The notes beneath the pieces are model-generated. The model searched no databases. It was not told where the DNA came from and saw nothing but the letters and a program-made list of their open reading frames with translations. The position numbers and the translations under genes were made by a program. This document shows positions 25,586-33,420 of a DNA stretch of 43,377 nucleotides, one piece after another; within the stretch, counting starts at the first letter, position 1, and each line of letters opens with the position of its first letter. The stretch comes from Mesorhizobium sp. Lineage in GTDB: Bacteria > Pseudomonadota > Alphaproteobacteria > Rhizobiales > Rhizobiaceae. Where the stretch lies: assembly GCA_004020875.1 (NCBI GenBank), contig SAPZ01000038.1:1-43377 (forward strand), read 5' to 3'.

Positions 25586-26509
25586 ATGCCGATATCAAAC
25601 CATGCCTTCGGGGCGGTCGAGGCTTCAGTCTATGCGCCGGAGATCTTCGCGCAAGGGCTGCCGGCCGCTCAGCTGCAGGATCACGGCGATAGGCTTCGAC
25701 AGCCCACCGCGGAGGATGCCGCGCCGCTTCTTGACCTTGAGGGCATAGGGCTGTCTTTCGGTGGCGTTGTGGCGCTGGCGGATGTGGATCTGTCGGTTCG
25801 GCCCGGTGAGATACGCGCCATCATCGGGCCGAACGGCGCCGGCAAGAGCTCGCTGATCAATGTCATCAGCGGCGTTTACCGGGCTGATCGCGGTCATGTC
25901 CGGCTCGATGGTGCGCGCTATGCCCAGGTCCCGACGCAAAGGCTGGCGCGTCTCGGCGTCGCCCGCACCTTTCAGAACCTCGCTCTGTTCAAGGGGCTCA
26001 GCGTCCTCGACAATGTAGGATCCGGCCTTGCCTACAGGACAAGATCCAACTTCGCCGAACAGATCCTCGGCATCGGCCGCACACGCCGCGAGCAGCAGCA
26101 ACAGCGCGGGCGCGCCGACCAGGTCCTCGAATTCCTGCACTTGACCGACGTCCGCGACCGGCTGGCCGGCACGCTGCCCTATGGCCTGCAGAAGCGTGTC
26201 GAGCTTGCCCGCGCGCTGGTCGCCGAACCGCGACTGCTTCTGCTCGACGAACCCATGGCCGGCATGACGGCGGGTGAGAAAAGCGAGATGGCAGCCTATG
26301 TGCGCGCTGCGCGCGACCGCTTCGCCACCACGGTCGTGCTGATCGAGCACGACGTCGGCGTCGTCATGGGCCTGTCGGACCGTGTCGCGGTGCTCGATTA
26401 CGGGCGCAAGATCGCCGACGGCACGCCAGACGAGGTCCGGAACGATCAGCGCGTCATTGACGCCTATCTCGGCGTCGCCTCCGACAACGAGGACGGGGCA
26501 GGCATATGA
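25586..26509 (+). CDS. Branched-chain-type ABC transporter ATP-binding protein (LivG-like)
   Basis: A 307-residue ATPase of the LivG/BraF class. An unusual N-terminal extension of about 45 residues precedes the nucleotide-binding domain. Walker A GPNGAGKSS sits near 85-93, RTFQNLALFKGLSVLDNV is the Q-loop region, the signature is degenerate (TLPYGLQKRVELARAL) and Walker B is L-L-L-L-D-E-P-M-A-G-M. ATG 25586 is chosen; GTG 25553 in frame is possible. It overlaps the LivH-like gene (ATGA). Lying between sfnG and sfnB, the importer may carry a sulfone or sulfonate instead of an amino acid. Confidence 0.9.
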   Translation: MPISNHAFGAVEASVYAPEIFAQGLPAAQLQDHGDRLRQPTAEDAAPLLDLEGIGLSFGGVVALADVDLSVRPGEIRAIIGPNGAGKSSLINVISGVYRADRGHVRLDGARYAQVPTQRLARLGVARTFQNLALFKGLSVLDNVGSGLAYRTRSNFAEQILGIGRTRREQQQQRGRADQVLEFLHLTDVRDRLAGTLPYGLQKRVELARALVAEPRLLLLDEPMAGMTAGEKSEMAAYVRAARDRFATTVVLIEHDVGVVMGLSDRVAVLDYGRKIADGTPDEVRNDQRVIDAYLGVASDNEDGAGI

Positions 26510-27405
26510 TCGGCGACTTCGACTATCAGTTCTTCCTCGAAGTGCTGACCGGCGGCCTGCTCTCCGGCGTCATGTACTCGCTGGTCGCGATCGGCTTCGT
26601 GCTGATCTACAAGACGTCCGGAGTGCTCAATTTCGCGCAAGGCGCGCTGCTTCTGTTTGCTGCTCTGACCTTCGTCAGCCTCGTCGAGCGCGGCGTCCCG
26701 TTCGCGCTGGCCGTGGCCGTCACCTTCGCCATCATGGTGGCGCTCGGCATCGGCATCGAGCGCACGGTGCTGAGGCCGCTCACCAACAAGCCGCCGATCA
26801 CCCTGTTCATGGCCACACTCGGCCTCTCCTATATCATCGAGGGCGCGGCCCAGCTCATCTGGGGCACGCAGGTGCATGGCCTCGAGCTCGGCATCGAGGA
26901 CGTGCCCCTAGAAGTCGGCGGCGTGCTGATCAGCCAGTTCGACATCTTCGCCGCCGCGGTGGCCGCGGCCATGGTGCTCTTGTTGTCGCTGTTCTTCCGC
27001 TATACCCGCATCGGGCTCAGCTTCCGCGCCGTCGCCGACGACCAGTTCGCCGCGCTCGCAGTCGGGCTGAAGCTGCCCTTGATATGGGCCAGCGTGTGGG
27101 CCGCGGCGGGTCTCGTCGCGCTGGTGGCCGGACTGCTCTGGGGGGCTCGCCTCGGCGTCCAGTTCTCACTGTCGCTGGTGGTTCTCAAGGCGCTTCCGGT
27201 GCTGGTGCTCGGCGGCTTCGATTCCATCCTCGGCGCGATTGTCGGCGGGCTTTTGATCGGCGCCAGCGAGAAGCTCGCCGAGGTCTATATCGGCGACTAT
27301 TTCGGCGGCGGCATCGAGAGCTGGTTCGCCTATGTCGTGGCGCTCGTGTTCCTGCTCATCCGCCCGTCAGGCCTGTTCGGCCAGAAGCTTGTCGAAAGGG
27401 TCTGA
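26506..27405 (+). CDS. Branched-chain-type ABC transporter permease (LivH-like)
   Basis: A 299-residue permease with about eight membrane segments. LivH marks are S-L-V-A-I-G-F-V-L-I-Y-K-T-S-G-V-L-N-F-A-Q-G near 27-48, the coupling loop G-L-S-F-R-A-V-A-D-D-Q-F-A-A-L-A-V-G near 170-187, and G-G-F-D-S-I-L-G-A-I-V-G-G near 237-249. It starts by overlapping the ATPase gene and is followed after 2 bases by the LivM-like gene. It should form one half of the membrane channel. Confidence 0.93.
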   Translation: MIGDFDYQFFLEVLTGGLLSGVMYSLVAIGFVLIYKTSGVLNFAQGALLLFAALTFVSLVERGVPFALAVAVTFAIMVALGIGIERTVLRPLTNKPPITLFMATLGLSYIIEGAAQLIWGTQVHGLELGIEDVPLEVGGVLISQFDIFAAAVAAAMVLLLSLFFRYTRIGLSFRAVADDQFAALAVGLKLPLIWASVWAAAGLVALVAGLLWGARLGVQFSLSLVVLKALPVLVLGGFDSILGAIVGGLLIGASEKLAEVYIGDYFGGGIESWFAYVVALVFLLIRPSGLFGQKLVERV

Positions 27406-27407
27406 CG

Positions 27408-28448
27408 ATGAGCGCCATCGCCACGCAACTGTCTCCGGCCGCCGGCCTGCCGAAATGGCTGGCGCCGCTGCTCCTCATCGCCTTCGCCTATGTCGTCGTC
27501 CCATTGATCGGCAACTCCTACCTGTTCGAGGCGATCCTGCTGCCTTTCCTGGCGCTCAGCCTGGCGGGCGTGGGGCTGAACATCCTCACCGGCTATGCCG
27601 GCCAGGTGTCGCTGGGCAGCGCCGCCTTCATGGCGGCCGGCGCTTTCGCCGCCTATAATTTCAACCTGCGCGTCGAAGGCCTGCCGCTGGCCGCCAGCAT
27701 CACCCTTTCGGGTCTGGTGGCTGCTGCCGTCGGCATCGTCTTCGGCCTGCCCAGCCTGCGGCTGAAAGGCTTCTATCTGGCGGTCTCGACGCTTGCCGCG
27801 CAGTTTTTCGTGCAATGGGCGCTGACCAAGTTCAACTGGTTCTCCAACGACTCGGCGTCAGGCGTCATAGATGCGCCGAAGCTTTCCATCGGAGGCTTCG
27901 AGTTCGATGGCGCGGTCGGCCGTTATCTCTTCGCGCTTACCGTCGTCGCCGTCCTCACCTTTCTGGCCCACCGGCTGGTCACATCGCAGACCGGGCGCAA
28001 TTTCATCGCCATCCGCGACAATGAGACAGCGGCGCGCATCATCGGCATTCCGGTGCTGAAGACGAAGCTTTTGGCCTTCGCCATCTCGTCCTTCATCATC
28101 GGCGTCGCCGGCGTCATCTGGGCGTTCGCCTATCTGAGGACCGTGGAGCCGGCCGGCTTCGACCTCGATCGCTCGTTCCAGATCCTGTTCATCATCATCA
28201 TCGGCGGGCTCGCCTCGATACGCGGCGCGTTCCTCGGCGCCGCCCTCATCGTCGTCTTCCCGCTGGTGCTGTCGCGCCTCGGCGGTTTCCTGCTCGGCGA
28301 TCTCTTCGATTCCGGCGTGCTCGACATGAGCCAGCGCATCGTGCTCGGCGCGCTCATCATCCTCTTCCTGATCCTGGAACCCGACGGGCTTGTAGCCCTG
28401 TGGGACAGGGTCCGAAGACGGCTCTCGCTCGCCTGGCAATCGAGCTGA
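27408..28448 (+). CDS. Branched-chain-type ABC transporter permease (LivM-like)
   Basis: A 346-residue permease of the LivM class. Family parts are LAGVGLNILTGYAGQVSLGS near 50-69, FGLPSLRLKGFYLAVSTLA near 112-130, and the coupling segment AIRDNETAARIIGIPVLKTK near 200-220, followed by G-G-L-A-S-I-R-G-A-F-L-G. ATG 27408 follows the LivH-like stop by 2 bases. The reading frame extends far upstream to 26382 only as a shadow of the preceding genes. It forms the second half of the channel. Confidence 0.93.
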   Translation: MSAIATQLSPAAGLPKWLAPLLLIAFAYVVVPLIGNSYLFEAILLPFLALSLAGVGLNILTGYAGQVSLGSAAFMAAGAFAAYNFNLRVEGLPLAASITLSGLVAAAVGIVFGLPSLRLKGFYLAVSTLAAQFFVQWALTKFNWFSNDSASGVIDAPKLSIGGFEFDGAVGRYLFALTVVAVLTFLAHRLVTSQTGRNFIAIRDNETAARIIGIPVLKTKLLAFAISSFIIGVAGVIWAFAYLRTVEPAGFDLDRSFQILFIIIIGGLASIRGAFLGAALIVVFPLVLSRLGGFLLGDLFDSGVLDMSQRIVLGALIILFLILEPDGLVALWDRVRRRLSLAWQSS

Positions 28449-28539
28449 GACCATTTGGCAGCCCTGCGCTCCAACACCCCAAGCATTCAGAGAATGAACC
28501 AGGGCCAAACCAAAGGCCCATACTGGAGAACCTGGAACC

Positions 28540-29880
28540 ATGACCTTCCTCAGCACAGTAAAGGCGGTCGCCATCTCGGCGGCGCTGGCCGTGTCGGTGG
28601 CCTTGCCGGCGGCCCACGCGGACGAGCAATATTTCCCGCTGCAGAGCTATCGCGTCGGGCCTTACGCGGCCGGCGGCACCGGCTTCTTCGGCGGGTTCAT
28701 CGACTATCTCAACCTGATCAACATCCGCGACGGCGGCGTCAACGGCGTCAAGCTGACCTGGGACGAATGCGAGACCCAGTATGAGGTCGAGCGCGGCGTC
28801 GAATGCTACGAGCGGCAGAAGAGCCACGCCGGCCCGGCCGCCTGGAATCCGCTGTCAGTCGGCATCGCCTATGCCATGATCGACCGCATCACCGCCGACA
28901 AGGTGCCGCTGATCACGGTCAATCACGGCCGCACCGACTCCACCGACGGGCGGGTCTTCCCCTACGTCTTCCCGCTGCTGCTCAACCCTTACAGCGAGAC
29001 CTCCGGCATCGTGAACTACATCGCTGCCAAGGAAGGCGGCATCGACAAGCTGAAGGGCAAGAAGGTCGTCGTGCTCTACCACGGCTCGCCCTACGGCAAG
29101 GAGACGATCCCGATCTATGAGCTGCTGGCGCAGAAATACGGCTTCACCGTTCAGCAGATCGAGGTGCCGCATCCGGGCAACGAGCAGCAGTCGCAGTGGC
29201 TGACGATCCGCCGCGCCAAGCCGGACTTCGTCGTGCTGCGCGGCTGGGGCGTGATGAACCCGGTGGCGCTGAAGACAGCGGTCAAGGTCGGCTACCCGGT
29301 CGATCACATCATCGGCAATGTCTGGTCGAATTCGGAAGAGGACGTCATCCCGGCCGGCGACGCCGCCAAGGGCTACACCGCCATCACCACGCAGGCTTCG
29401 GGCAACACCTATCCGGTGGTGCAGGAGATCGTGAAGACTGTCTACGGCGCCGGCAAGGGCAATCTCGAGGACAAGTCGCGCATCGGCTCGGTCTACCACA
29501 ATCTCGGCATTGTCAACGGCATCCTCAATGTCGAGGCGATCCGCATCGCGCAGGAGAAGTTCGGCCATCGCACGCTGACCGGCGACGAGGTGCGCTGGGG
29601 CTTCGAGCACCTCAAACTTGATCCGGCCAAGGTCGAGGCGCTCGGCGCCAAGGACCTGTTCCACTCCATCAACGTTAGCTGGGACAACCACGAGGGCGAA
29701 GGCTACGTGACCTTCCAGCAGTGGGACGGCAAGAAGTGGAACGTCGTTTCCGACTGGATCGCGCCCGACTGGGCATTGCTGCGGCCAATCATCGAAAAGT
29801 CGGCCGAGGCTTACGCGGCCGAGAAGGGCATCAAGCTGCGCACCGCCGCCGATGCCGACGCGGTCGCCGCCACCAACTGA
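28540..29880 (+). CDS. Branched-chain-type ABC transporter substrate-binding protein
   Basis: A 446-residue Peripla_BP_6-type binding protein, longer than classical LivK (about 370). A Sec signal peptide ends at AHA near residue 27. N-terminal YRVGPYAAGGTGFFGGFIDY replaces the usual amino-acid LivK opening. The pocket region V-N-H-G-R-T-D-S-T-D-G-R-V-F differs from the A-A-S-S-N-P type that binds leucine. This, with the sfn neighbours, suggests a different ligand, perhaps an organosulfur compound. A very stable hairpin follows the stop (29890-29917) and separates this gene from the second ATPase. Confidence 0.9.
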   Translation: MTFLSTVKAVAISAALAVSVALPAAHADEQYFPLQSYRVGPYAAGGTGFFGGFIDYLNLINIRDGGVNGVKLTWDECETQYEVERGVECYERQKSHAGPAAWNPLSVGIAYAMIDRITADKVPLITVNHGRTDSTDGRVFPYVFPLLLNPYSETSGIVNYIAAKEGGIDKLKGKKVVVLYHGSPYGKETIPIYELLAQKYGFTVQQIEVPHPGNEQQSQWLTIRRAKPDFVVLRGWGVMNPVALKTAVKVGYPVDHIIGNVWSNSEEDVIPAGDAAKGYTAITTQASGNTYPVVQEIVKTVYGAGKGNLEDKSRIGSVYHNLGIVNGILNVEAIRIAQEKFGHRTLTGDEVRWGFEHLKLDPAKVEALGAKDLFHSINVSWDNHEGEGYVTFQQWDGKKWNVVSDWIAPDWALLRPIIEKSAEAYAAEKGIKLRTAADADAVAATN

Positions 29881-29889
29881 CCCACGGAT

Positions 29890-29917
29890 CGGGCGTCGGA
29901 CTGTTCTCCGACGCCCG
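29890..29917 (+). terminator. Strong hairpin after the binding-protein gene
   Basis: CGGGCGTCGGA (29890-29900) and TCCGACGCCCG (29907-29917) form a perfect 11-bp stem with the 6-base loop CTGTTC, starting 10 bases after the stop codon. Only a short mixed T stretch follows, so it may be a partial terminator or an mRNA 3' protector rather than a full stop: the next gene, 35 bases on, belongs to the same system. Confidence 0.65.
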
Positions 29918-29951
29918 GTCCTCCATTTCGCAGACATCAGGGAAGCGCGCG

Positions 29952-30740
29952 ATGCCGGGCAATGACGTGATCCTCGCCGTGGACAATGTCCACGCCACCT
30001 ACAATCACGCCATCACGGCGTTGCACGGCGTCAGCTTCGAGATCAGGCGCGGCGAGATGCTGGCGCTGCTCGGCGCCAACGGCGCCGGCAAGACCACCAC
30101 GCTGAAAGCTGTCTCCAACCTGCTGCCGGCCGAGCGTGGCCAGGTCAATGCCGGGACCATCCGCTACGATGGCGGGGACGTCTCGCGGCGAAAGCCGGGC
30201 GACCTGGTGCGCGCCGGGCTCGTCCAGGTGCTGGAAGGCCGCCACTGCTTCAAGAGCCTCAGCGTCGAGGAGAACCTGGTTTCCGGTGGCATCGGCCGCA
30301 GCGGCAGCCGTGCCGAGATTAATCGGGATCTGGAACGGATCTATGCCTATTTCCCTCGCCTGAAGGAAAAGCGCCGGACCTTGTCGGGCCTGACCTCGGG
30401 CGGCGAACAGCAGATGACGGCGATCGGCCGTGCGCTGATGTCGCGACCGCGCCTGCTCGTCCTCGACGAACCGTCGATGGGGCTTGCCCCGCTCATCGTC
30501 CAGGAGATCTTCCAGATGCTTAGGAAGCTGAACCGCGAGGCCGGCCTGTCGATCCTGGTCGCCGAGCAGAACTCGGCGGTCGCGCTTGGCTATGCCGATC
30601 ACGCCACGGTGCTCGAGAACGGGGTCTCGGTTCTCTTCGGCGCCGCCGCCAGCCTGCGCCAGCGCGAGGATGTGCGCGCCTTCTATCTCGGACAACAGCC
30701 TTCGCCCACCGAGCCAACCCATCTTCACGCCGTCGTGTGA
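29952..30740 (+). CDS. Branched-chain-type ABC transporter ATP-binding protein (LivF-like)
   Basis: A 262-residue ATPase of the LivF class. Walker A GANGAGKTTTLK lies near 39-50, V-Q-V-L-E-G-R-H-C-F is the Q-loop region (the common 'P-E-G-R' reads L-E-G-R), the signature is TSGGEQQMTAIGRAL and Walker B V-L-D-E-P-S-M-G-L-A-P. ATG 29952 is preceded by AGGGAAG. The longer frame from 29721 runs inside the binding-protein gene and is discarded. It completes a five-part LivGHMKF-like importer located wholly between sfnG and sfnB. Confidence 0.92.
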   Translation: MPGNDVILAVDNVHATYNHAITALHGVSFEIRRGEMLALLGANGAGKTTTLKAVSNLLPAERGQVNAGTIRYDGGDVSRRKPGDLVRAGLVQVLEGRHCFKSLSVEENLVSGGIGRSGSRAEINRDLERIYAYFPRLKEKRRTLSGLTSGGEQQMTAIGRALMSRPRLLVLDEPSMGLAPLIVQEIFQMLRKLNREAGLSILVAEQNSAVALGYADHATVLENGVSVLFGAAASLRQREDVRAFYLGQQPSPTEPTHLHAVV

Positions 30741-30764
30741 ACCGAAATCCCAAGGAGCCAAGAA

Positions 30765-32012
30765 ATGACTGTGTCCAACCTGAAGACCGACAAAGCCGCG
30801 GCCGCCGTTCCGCCGGTGCCGCGTCCGGCCACGGCCGCGCATATCATCAAGGACGACGCCGAAGCGATCGCGGTCGCGCATCGCCTTGCGGCCGAGTTTG
30901 TCAAGGAGTCTTCCAAGCGCGATCGCGAGCGGGTCTGGCCTGTGGCCGAGCTCGACCAATTCTCGCAGAGCGGCCTGTGGTCGATCAATGTGCCGAAGGC
31001 GTTCGGCGGACCGGAAGTGTCCTACGCCACATTGGCCAAGGTGATCGAGATCATCTCAGCGGCCGATTCCTCGATTGGCCAGATCGCGCAGAACCACCTG
31101 GGCGTCGTCGCGGCCATTCGCACCGTCTCCGACAAGGATCAGCAGGCGCTGCTCTTTGCCGAAGCGCTGAAGGGGACGCGGTTCGGCAACGCCTTTTCCG
31201 AATTCGGCTCCAAGCGCGCGGCGGATTTTGAGACCAAGTTCAACGATGCCGGCGACTATGTCATCGTCAACGGCCAGAAATTCTATTCCTCCGGCGCGCT
31301 CCTTGCCCATCTGGTGCCGATCGTTGCGCTCGACGATCAGGGCCGGGCCTGGTACGCCATCGCCGATCGCGGCGCGCCCGGCCTGACCGTGATCGACGAC
31401 TGGTCGAGCTTCGGCCAGCGCACGACACTGTCGGGCACCGTGATCATCGACAACGTCAAGGTGCCGAAGACGCATCTCGTTCCGGGCTACAAGGGTTACG
31501 ACAAGCCGACCGCCGACGGGGCCATCTTCCAGATCATCCAGGTGGCGGTGGACACAGGCATCGCGCAGGCGGCGATCGACGAGACGATCAATTTCGTCAG
31601 GAGCAAGAGCCGCGCCTGGATCGACAGCGGCGTCGACAATGCCTGGGACGATCCCTACACGATCCAGGCCATCGGCGACCTGACGCTTCGGCTGCACGCG
31701 GCCCAGGCGCTGCTGGAAAAGGCCGGCCACGCCATCGACCGCGCAGTCGCCGAGCCGACCGCCGAGACGGTGGCGCATGCGCAGGTCGTTACCGCCGAAG
31801 CAAAGATACTGTCGACCGAGATCGCGATCGCGGCGACCAACAAGCTGTTCGAACTGGCGGGCACGCGCTCGACGCTCGCCGAGCACAATCTCGACCGTCA
31901 CTGGCGCAACGCGCGCACCCACACGCTTCACGATCCAGTGCGCTGGAAATATTCGATCCTCGGCAAGTATTTCCTCAACGGCGAGAACCCGCCGCTGCAC
32001 GCCTGGAGCTGA
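30765..32012 (+). CDS. sfnB: SfnB family sulfur-acquisition oxidoreductase (acyl-CoA dehydrogenase fold)
   Basis: A 415-residue flavoprotein of the acyl-CoA-dehydrogenase fold that matches the SfnB family, found with dimethylsulfone and sulfonate use genes. SfnB-like marks are S-G-L-W-S-I-N-V-P-K-A-F-G-G-P near 70-84, QIAQNHLGVVAAIR near 105-118, D-Y-V-I-V-N-G-Q-K-F-Y-S-S-G-A near 162-176 and RHWRNARTHTLHDPVRWKY near 383-401. The ATG has AAGGAG upstream and follows the LivF-like gene by 24 bases. The family's exact reaction is not settled; oxidation of an organosulfur intermediate is assumed. Confidence 0.9.
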   Translation: MTVSNLKTDKAAAAVPPVPRPATAAHIIKDDAEAIAVAHRLAAEFVKESSKRDRERVWPVAELDQFSQSGLWSINVPKAFGGPEVSYATLAKVIEIISAADSSIGQIAQNHLGVVAAIRTVSDKDQQALLFAEALKGTRFGNAFSEFGSKRAADFETKFNDAGDYVIVNGQKFYSSGALLAHLVPIVALDDQGRAWYAIADRGAPGLTVIDDWSSFGQRTTLSGTVIIDNVKVPKTHLVPGYKGYDKPTADGAIFQIIQVAVDTGIAQAAIDETINFVRSKSRAWIDSGVDNAWDDPYTIQAIGDLTLRLHAAQALLEKAGHAIDRAVAEPTAETVAHAQVVTAEAKILSTEIAIAATNKLFELAGTRSTLAEHNLDRHWRNARTHTLHDPVRWKYSILGKYFLNGENPPLHAWS

Positions 32013-32117
32013 TCGAGCCGTCCCTGCCTAAGCCGTCCGGTCTCGGCCGGGCTTCGCCAAGCGGCGGCCGGCAGGGCCGCCCAAATGTCAATCCGGAGCA
32101 CCCTTGGAGTACCTTCC

Positions 32118-32678
32118 ATGTCCAGCCCAGTAATCGTCGGTTTTTCCGGCAACATCACCCGCCCGTCGAAGACGCGCAGCTTCGTCGACCTCGTCGTCCA
32201 GGACATCGCGACACGCCATGGCCTGACGGGACACACCTATGACATAGACGATGTCGGTCCCTCGCTAGGCGCAGCCAAATGGTCGCGCGACCTCGATGAC
32301 CGGGGGCAGGCGATCCTGACGCAGGTCATTGCAGCCGACGTGCTCGTGGTCGGCTCGCCGACCTACAAGGGCAGCTATACCGGCCTGTTCAAGCATTTCT
32401 TCGACCTGATCGATCCTTCGGCGTTGAGGGGCAAGCCGGTGCTGCTGACCGCGACCGGAGGCGGGGAACGGCACGCGTTGATCATCGAGCATCAGCTCCG
32501 GCCGCTGTTCGGATTCTTCGAGGCTTTCGCGCTGCCCACGGCTGTATACGCGTCCGACAAGGATTTTATCGATGGTGTTCTCCGGTCCGAACTGATCCTG
32601 AAGCGGGCGGCGCAGGCCGTTGATCAGATTGCCGTCCTACTCGCCAATAAATCCGATGTCAGATTGGCCGCAGAATAG
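32118..32678 (+). CDS. msuE: NADH-dependent FMN reductase (MsuE type)
   Basis: A 186-residue flavodoxin-fold NAD(P)H:FMN reductase. V-G-F-S-G-N-I-T-R-P-S-K-T-R near the N-terminus is the FMN phosphate loop in the MsuE/SsuE variant, and VVGSPTYKGSYTGLFKHFFD near 77-96 is the flavin-contact segment. It would provide FMNH2 to SfnG, the SsuD enzymes and the NtaA/DszA-type enzyme; no other flavin reductase gene is seen in the window. ATG 32118 is favoured because GGAG lies 8 bases upstream and its N-terminus fits the family; ATG 32085 is in frame. Confidence 0.9.
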   Translation: MSSPVIVGFSGNITRPSKTRSFVDLVVQDIATRHGLTGHTYDIDDVGPSLGAAKWSRDLDDRGQAILTQVIAADVLVVGSPTYKGSYTGLFKHFFDLIDPSALRGKPVLLTATGGGERHALIIEHQLRPLFGFFEAFALPTAVYASDKDFIDGVLRSELILKRAAQAVDQIAVLLANKSDVRLAAE

Positions 32679-32685
32679 TCATATG

Positions 32686-32705
32686 GCGGTGCCCAAGCGG
32701 CAAAT
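32686..32705. repeat. Copy 2 of a 20-bp dispersed repeat
   Basis: Matches 21295-21314 at 19 of 20 positions. It starts 7 bases after the FMN reductase stop, at the left edge of the mosaic zone that contains transposase remains. Confidence 0.4.
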
Positions 32706-32963
32706 CCTGAAGTTTTGCCTTCTGACCAATTGTCGGCGATGGCGCGGCCGCCGCTGGGAAGCGCAGAGGTGGATGCGGACAGGCTGCTTCGTTGCGCCTC
32801 CGCGCGGTATTGCCGACCGGGCACGCGGTTGGATGTGGCCCCGTCGACATCGACAGTCACCATGGGCGCGCGCGGGTCCGTTGCCGGTGTCGAAGCGGCG
32901 GCTGAAGACTCGACCATGCCATGTCGGGTCATGGCGTGCTGCTCCCGGTCGATGGGAATCGTG

Positions 32964-33110
32964 TGGCGGTCCGCGCGGCTCCCTCCAGCGTTCGAACACC
33001 TCGATGACGATCATGCGTCCGCCGCAGCACGGGCACAGCGGCTGGAAATCCTCCGGTTCGTCTGATGTGTCGTCATTCGGGCGGCGCGGCGACGTCCAGG
33101 AAGGCAAATC
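32964..33110 (-). pseudogene. Remnant of an IS91-family transposase C-terminus
   Basis: One minus-strand frame reads DDTSDEPEDFQPL then CPCCGGRMIVIEVF and ERWREPRGPP. A C-P-C-C-G-G-R-M-I-x-I-E-x-F motif after an acidic linker is the usual end of IS91-family (Y2 rolling-circle) transposases in rhizobia. The catalytic tyrosine part and the rest of the protein are absent. It is a fragment, possibly left after an IS91-type element carried neighbouring genes here. Confidence 0.5.
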
Positions 33111-33160
33111 GGCGCGACGATCCTGCGCCATCGCCCGGTGCGTCACGGCACGAACCTTCG

Positions 33161-33220
33161 GCGCGCCGCGACGGTTCTGCCGAAAAGCTCGACCGTTCCT
33201 TGGCTCGGCGAATAAGCTGA
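33161..33220 (-). pseudogene. Fragment of a dipeptide-type ABC ATPase
   Basis: The minus-strand frame reads SPSQGTVELFGRTVAAR. The intact fused ATPase (13566-15362) has TPTKGSVELFGRTVAPR at the same kind of position, soon after the second Walker A. The DNA also matches over roughly 45 bases around the shared CTGCCGAA-AGCTCGACCG. Nothing else of the gene is left. It is either a relic of a lost paralogue or a piece copied from the present gene. Confidence 0.5.
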
Positions 33221-33351
33221 AGCAATTTGAAAGGCACCACGGCCCAGAACGAAAGCCTCGCGCGACACCCCGCGACCGTTCCTTTGCGTCAGTTCCGCCG
33301 GCACCCAGCGGCACTTTCCAATAAAGCCCGCTTCGTTAGAAGGATTTAACT

Positions 33352-33366
33352 CTACAAACACGATAG
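33352..33366 (+). promoter_or_regulatory. Sulfur box, CTAC-N7-ATAG, upstream of tauA
   Basis: CTAC-AAACACG-ATAG, again preceded by CT. Spacer length and both ends agree with the boxes at 21523 and 36555. ACGATAGAA, which includes the right half, is repeated directly at 33376-33384, 16 bases further, as LysR-type regulators often need. The box ends about 55 bases before the ATG. Confidence 0.58.
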
Positions 33367-33420
33367 AATTAAAGGACGATAGAACGGCAATCCAGTTTTC
33401 AGGGTTTAGGGAGCCTTTCA

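Larger units (their letters stand above)
32679..33349. other. Gene-free stretch with mobile-element and ABC-ATPase remnants
   Basis: About 0.7 kb between the FMN reductase gene and the tauA promoter has no intact gene. It starts with the second copy of the 20-bp repeat (32686-32705). It then contains an IS91-type transposase end (about 32964-33110, minus) and a short piece of a dipeptide-type ATPase (about 33161-33220, minus), both listed separately. The remaining 32706-32960 shows no recognisable coding signal. Mosaic insertion and decay is the simplest reading. Confidence 0.55.

Noticed and set aside
26382..27407. Upstream extension of the LivM-like frame
   Set aside because: It lies inside the LivG-like and LivH-like genes; the ATG at 27408, 2 bases after the LivH-like stop, fits the family start.
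25586..30740. Liv-type genes as an ordinary branched-chain amino acid importer
   Set aside because: The location wholly inside an sfnG-sfnB unit and the atypical binding protein make this less likely, though it cannot be excluded without ligand data.
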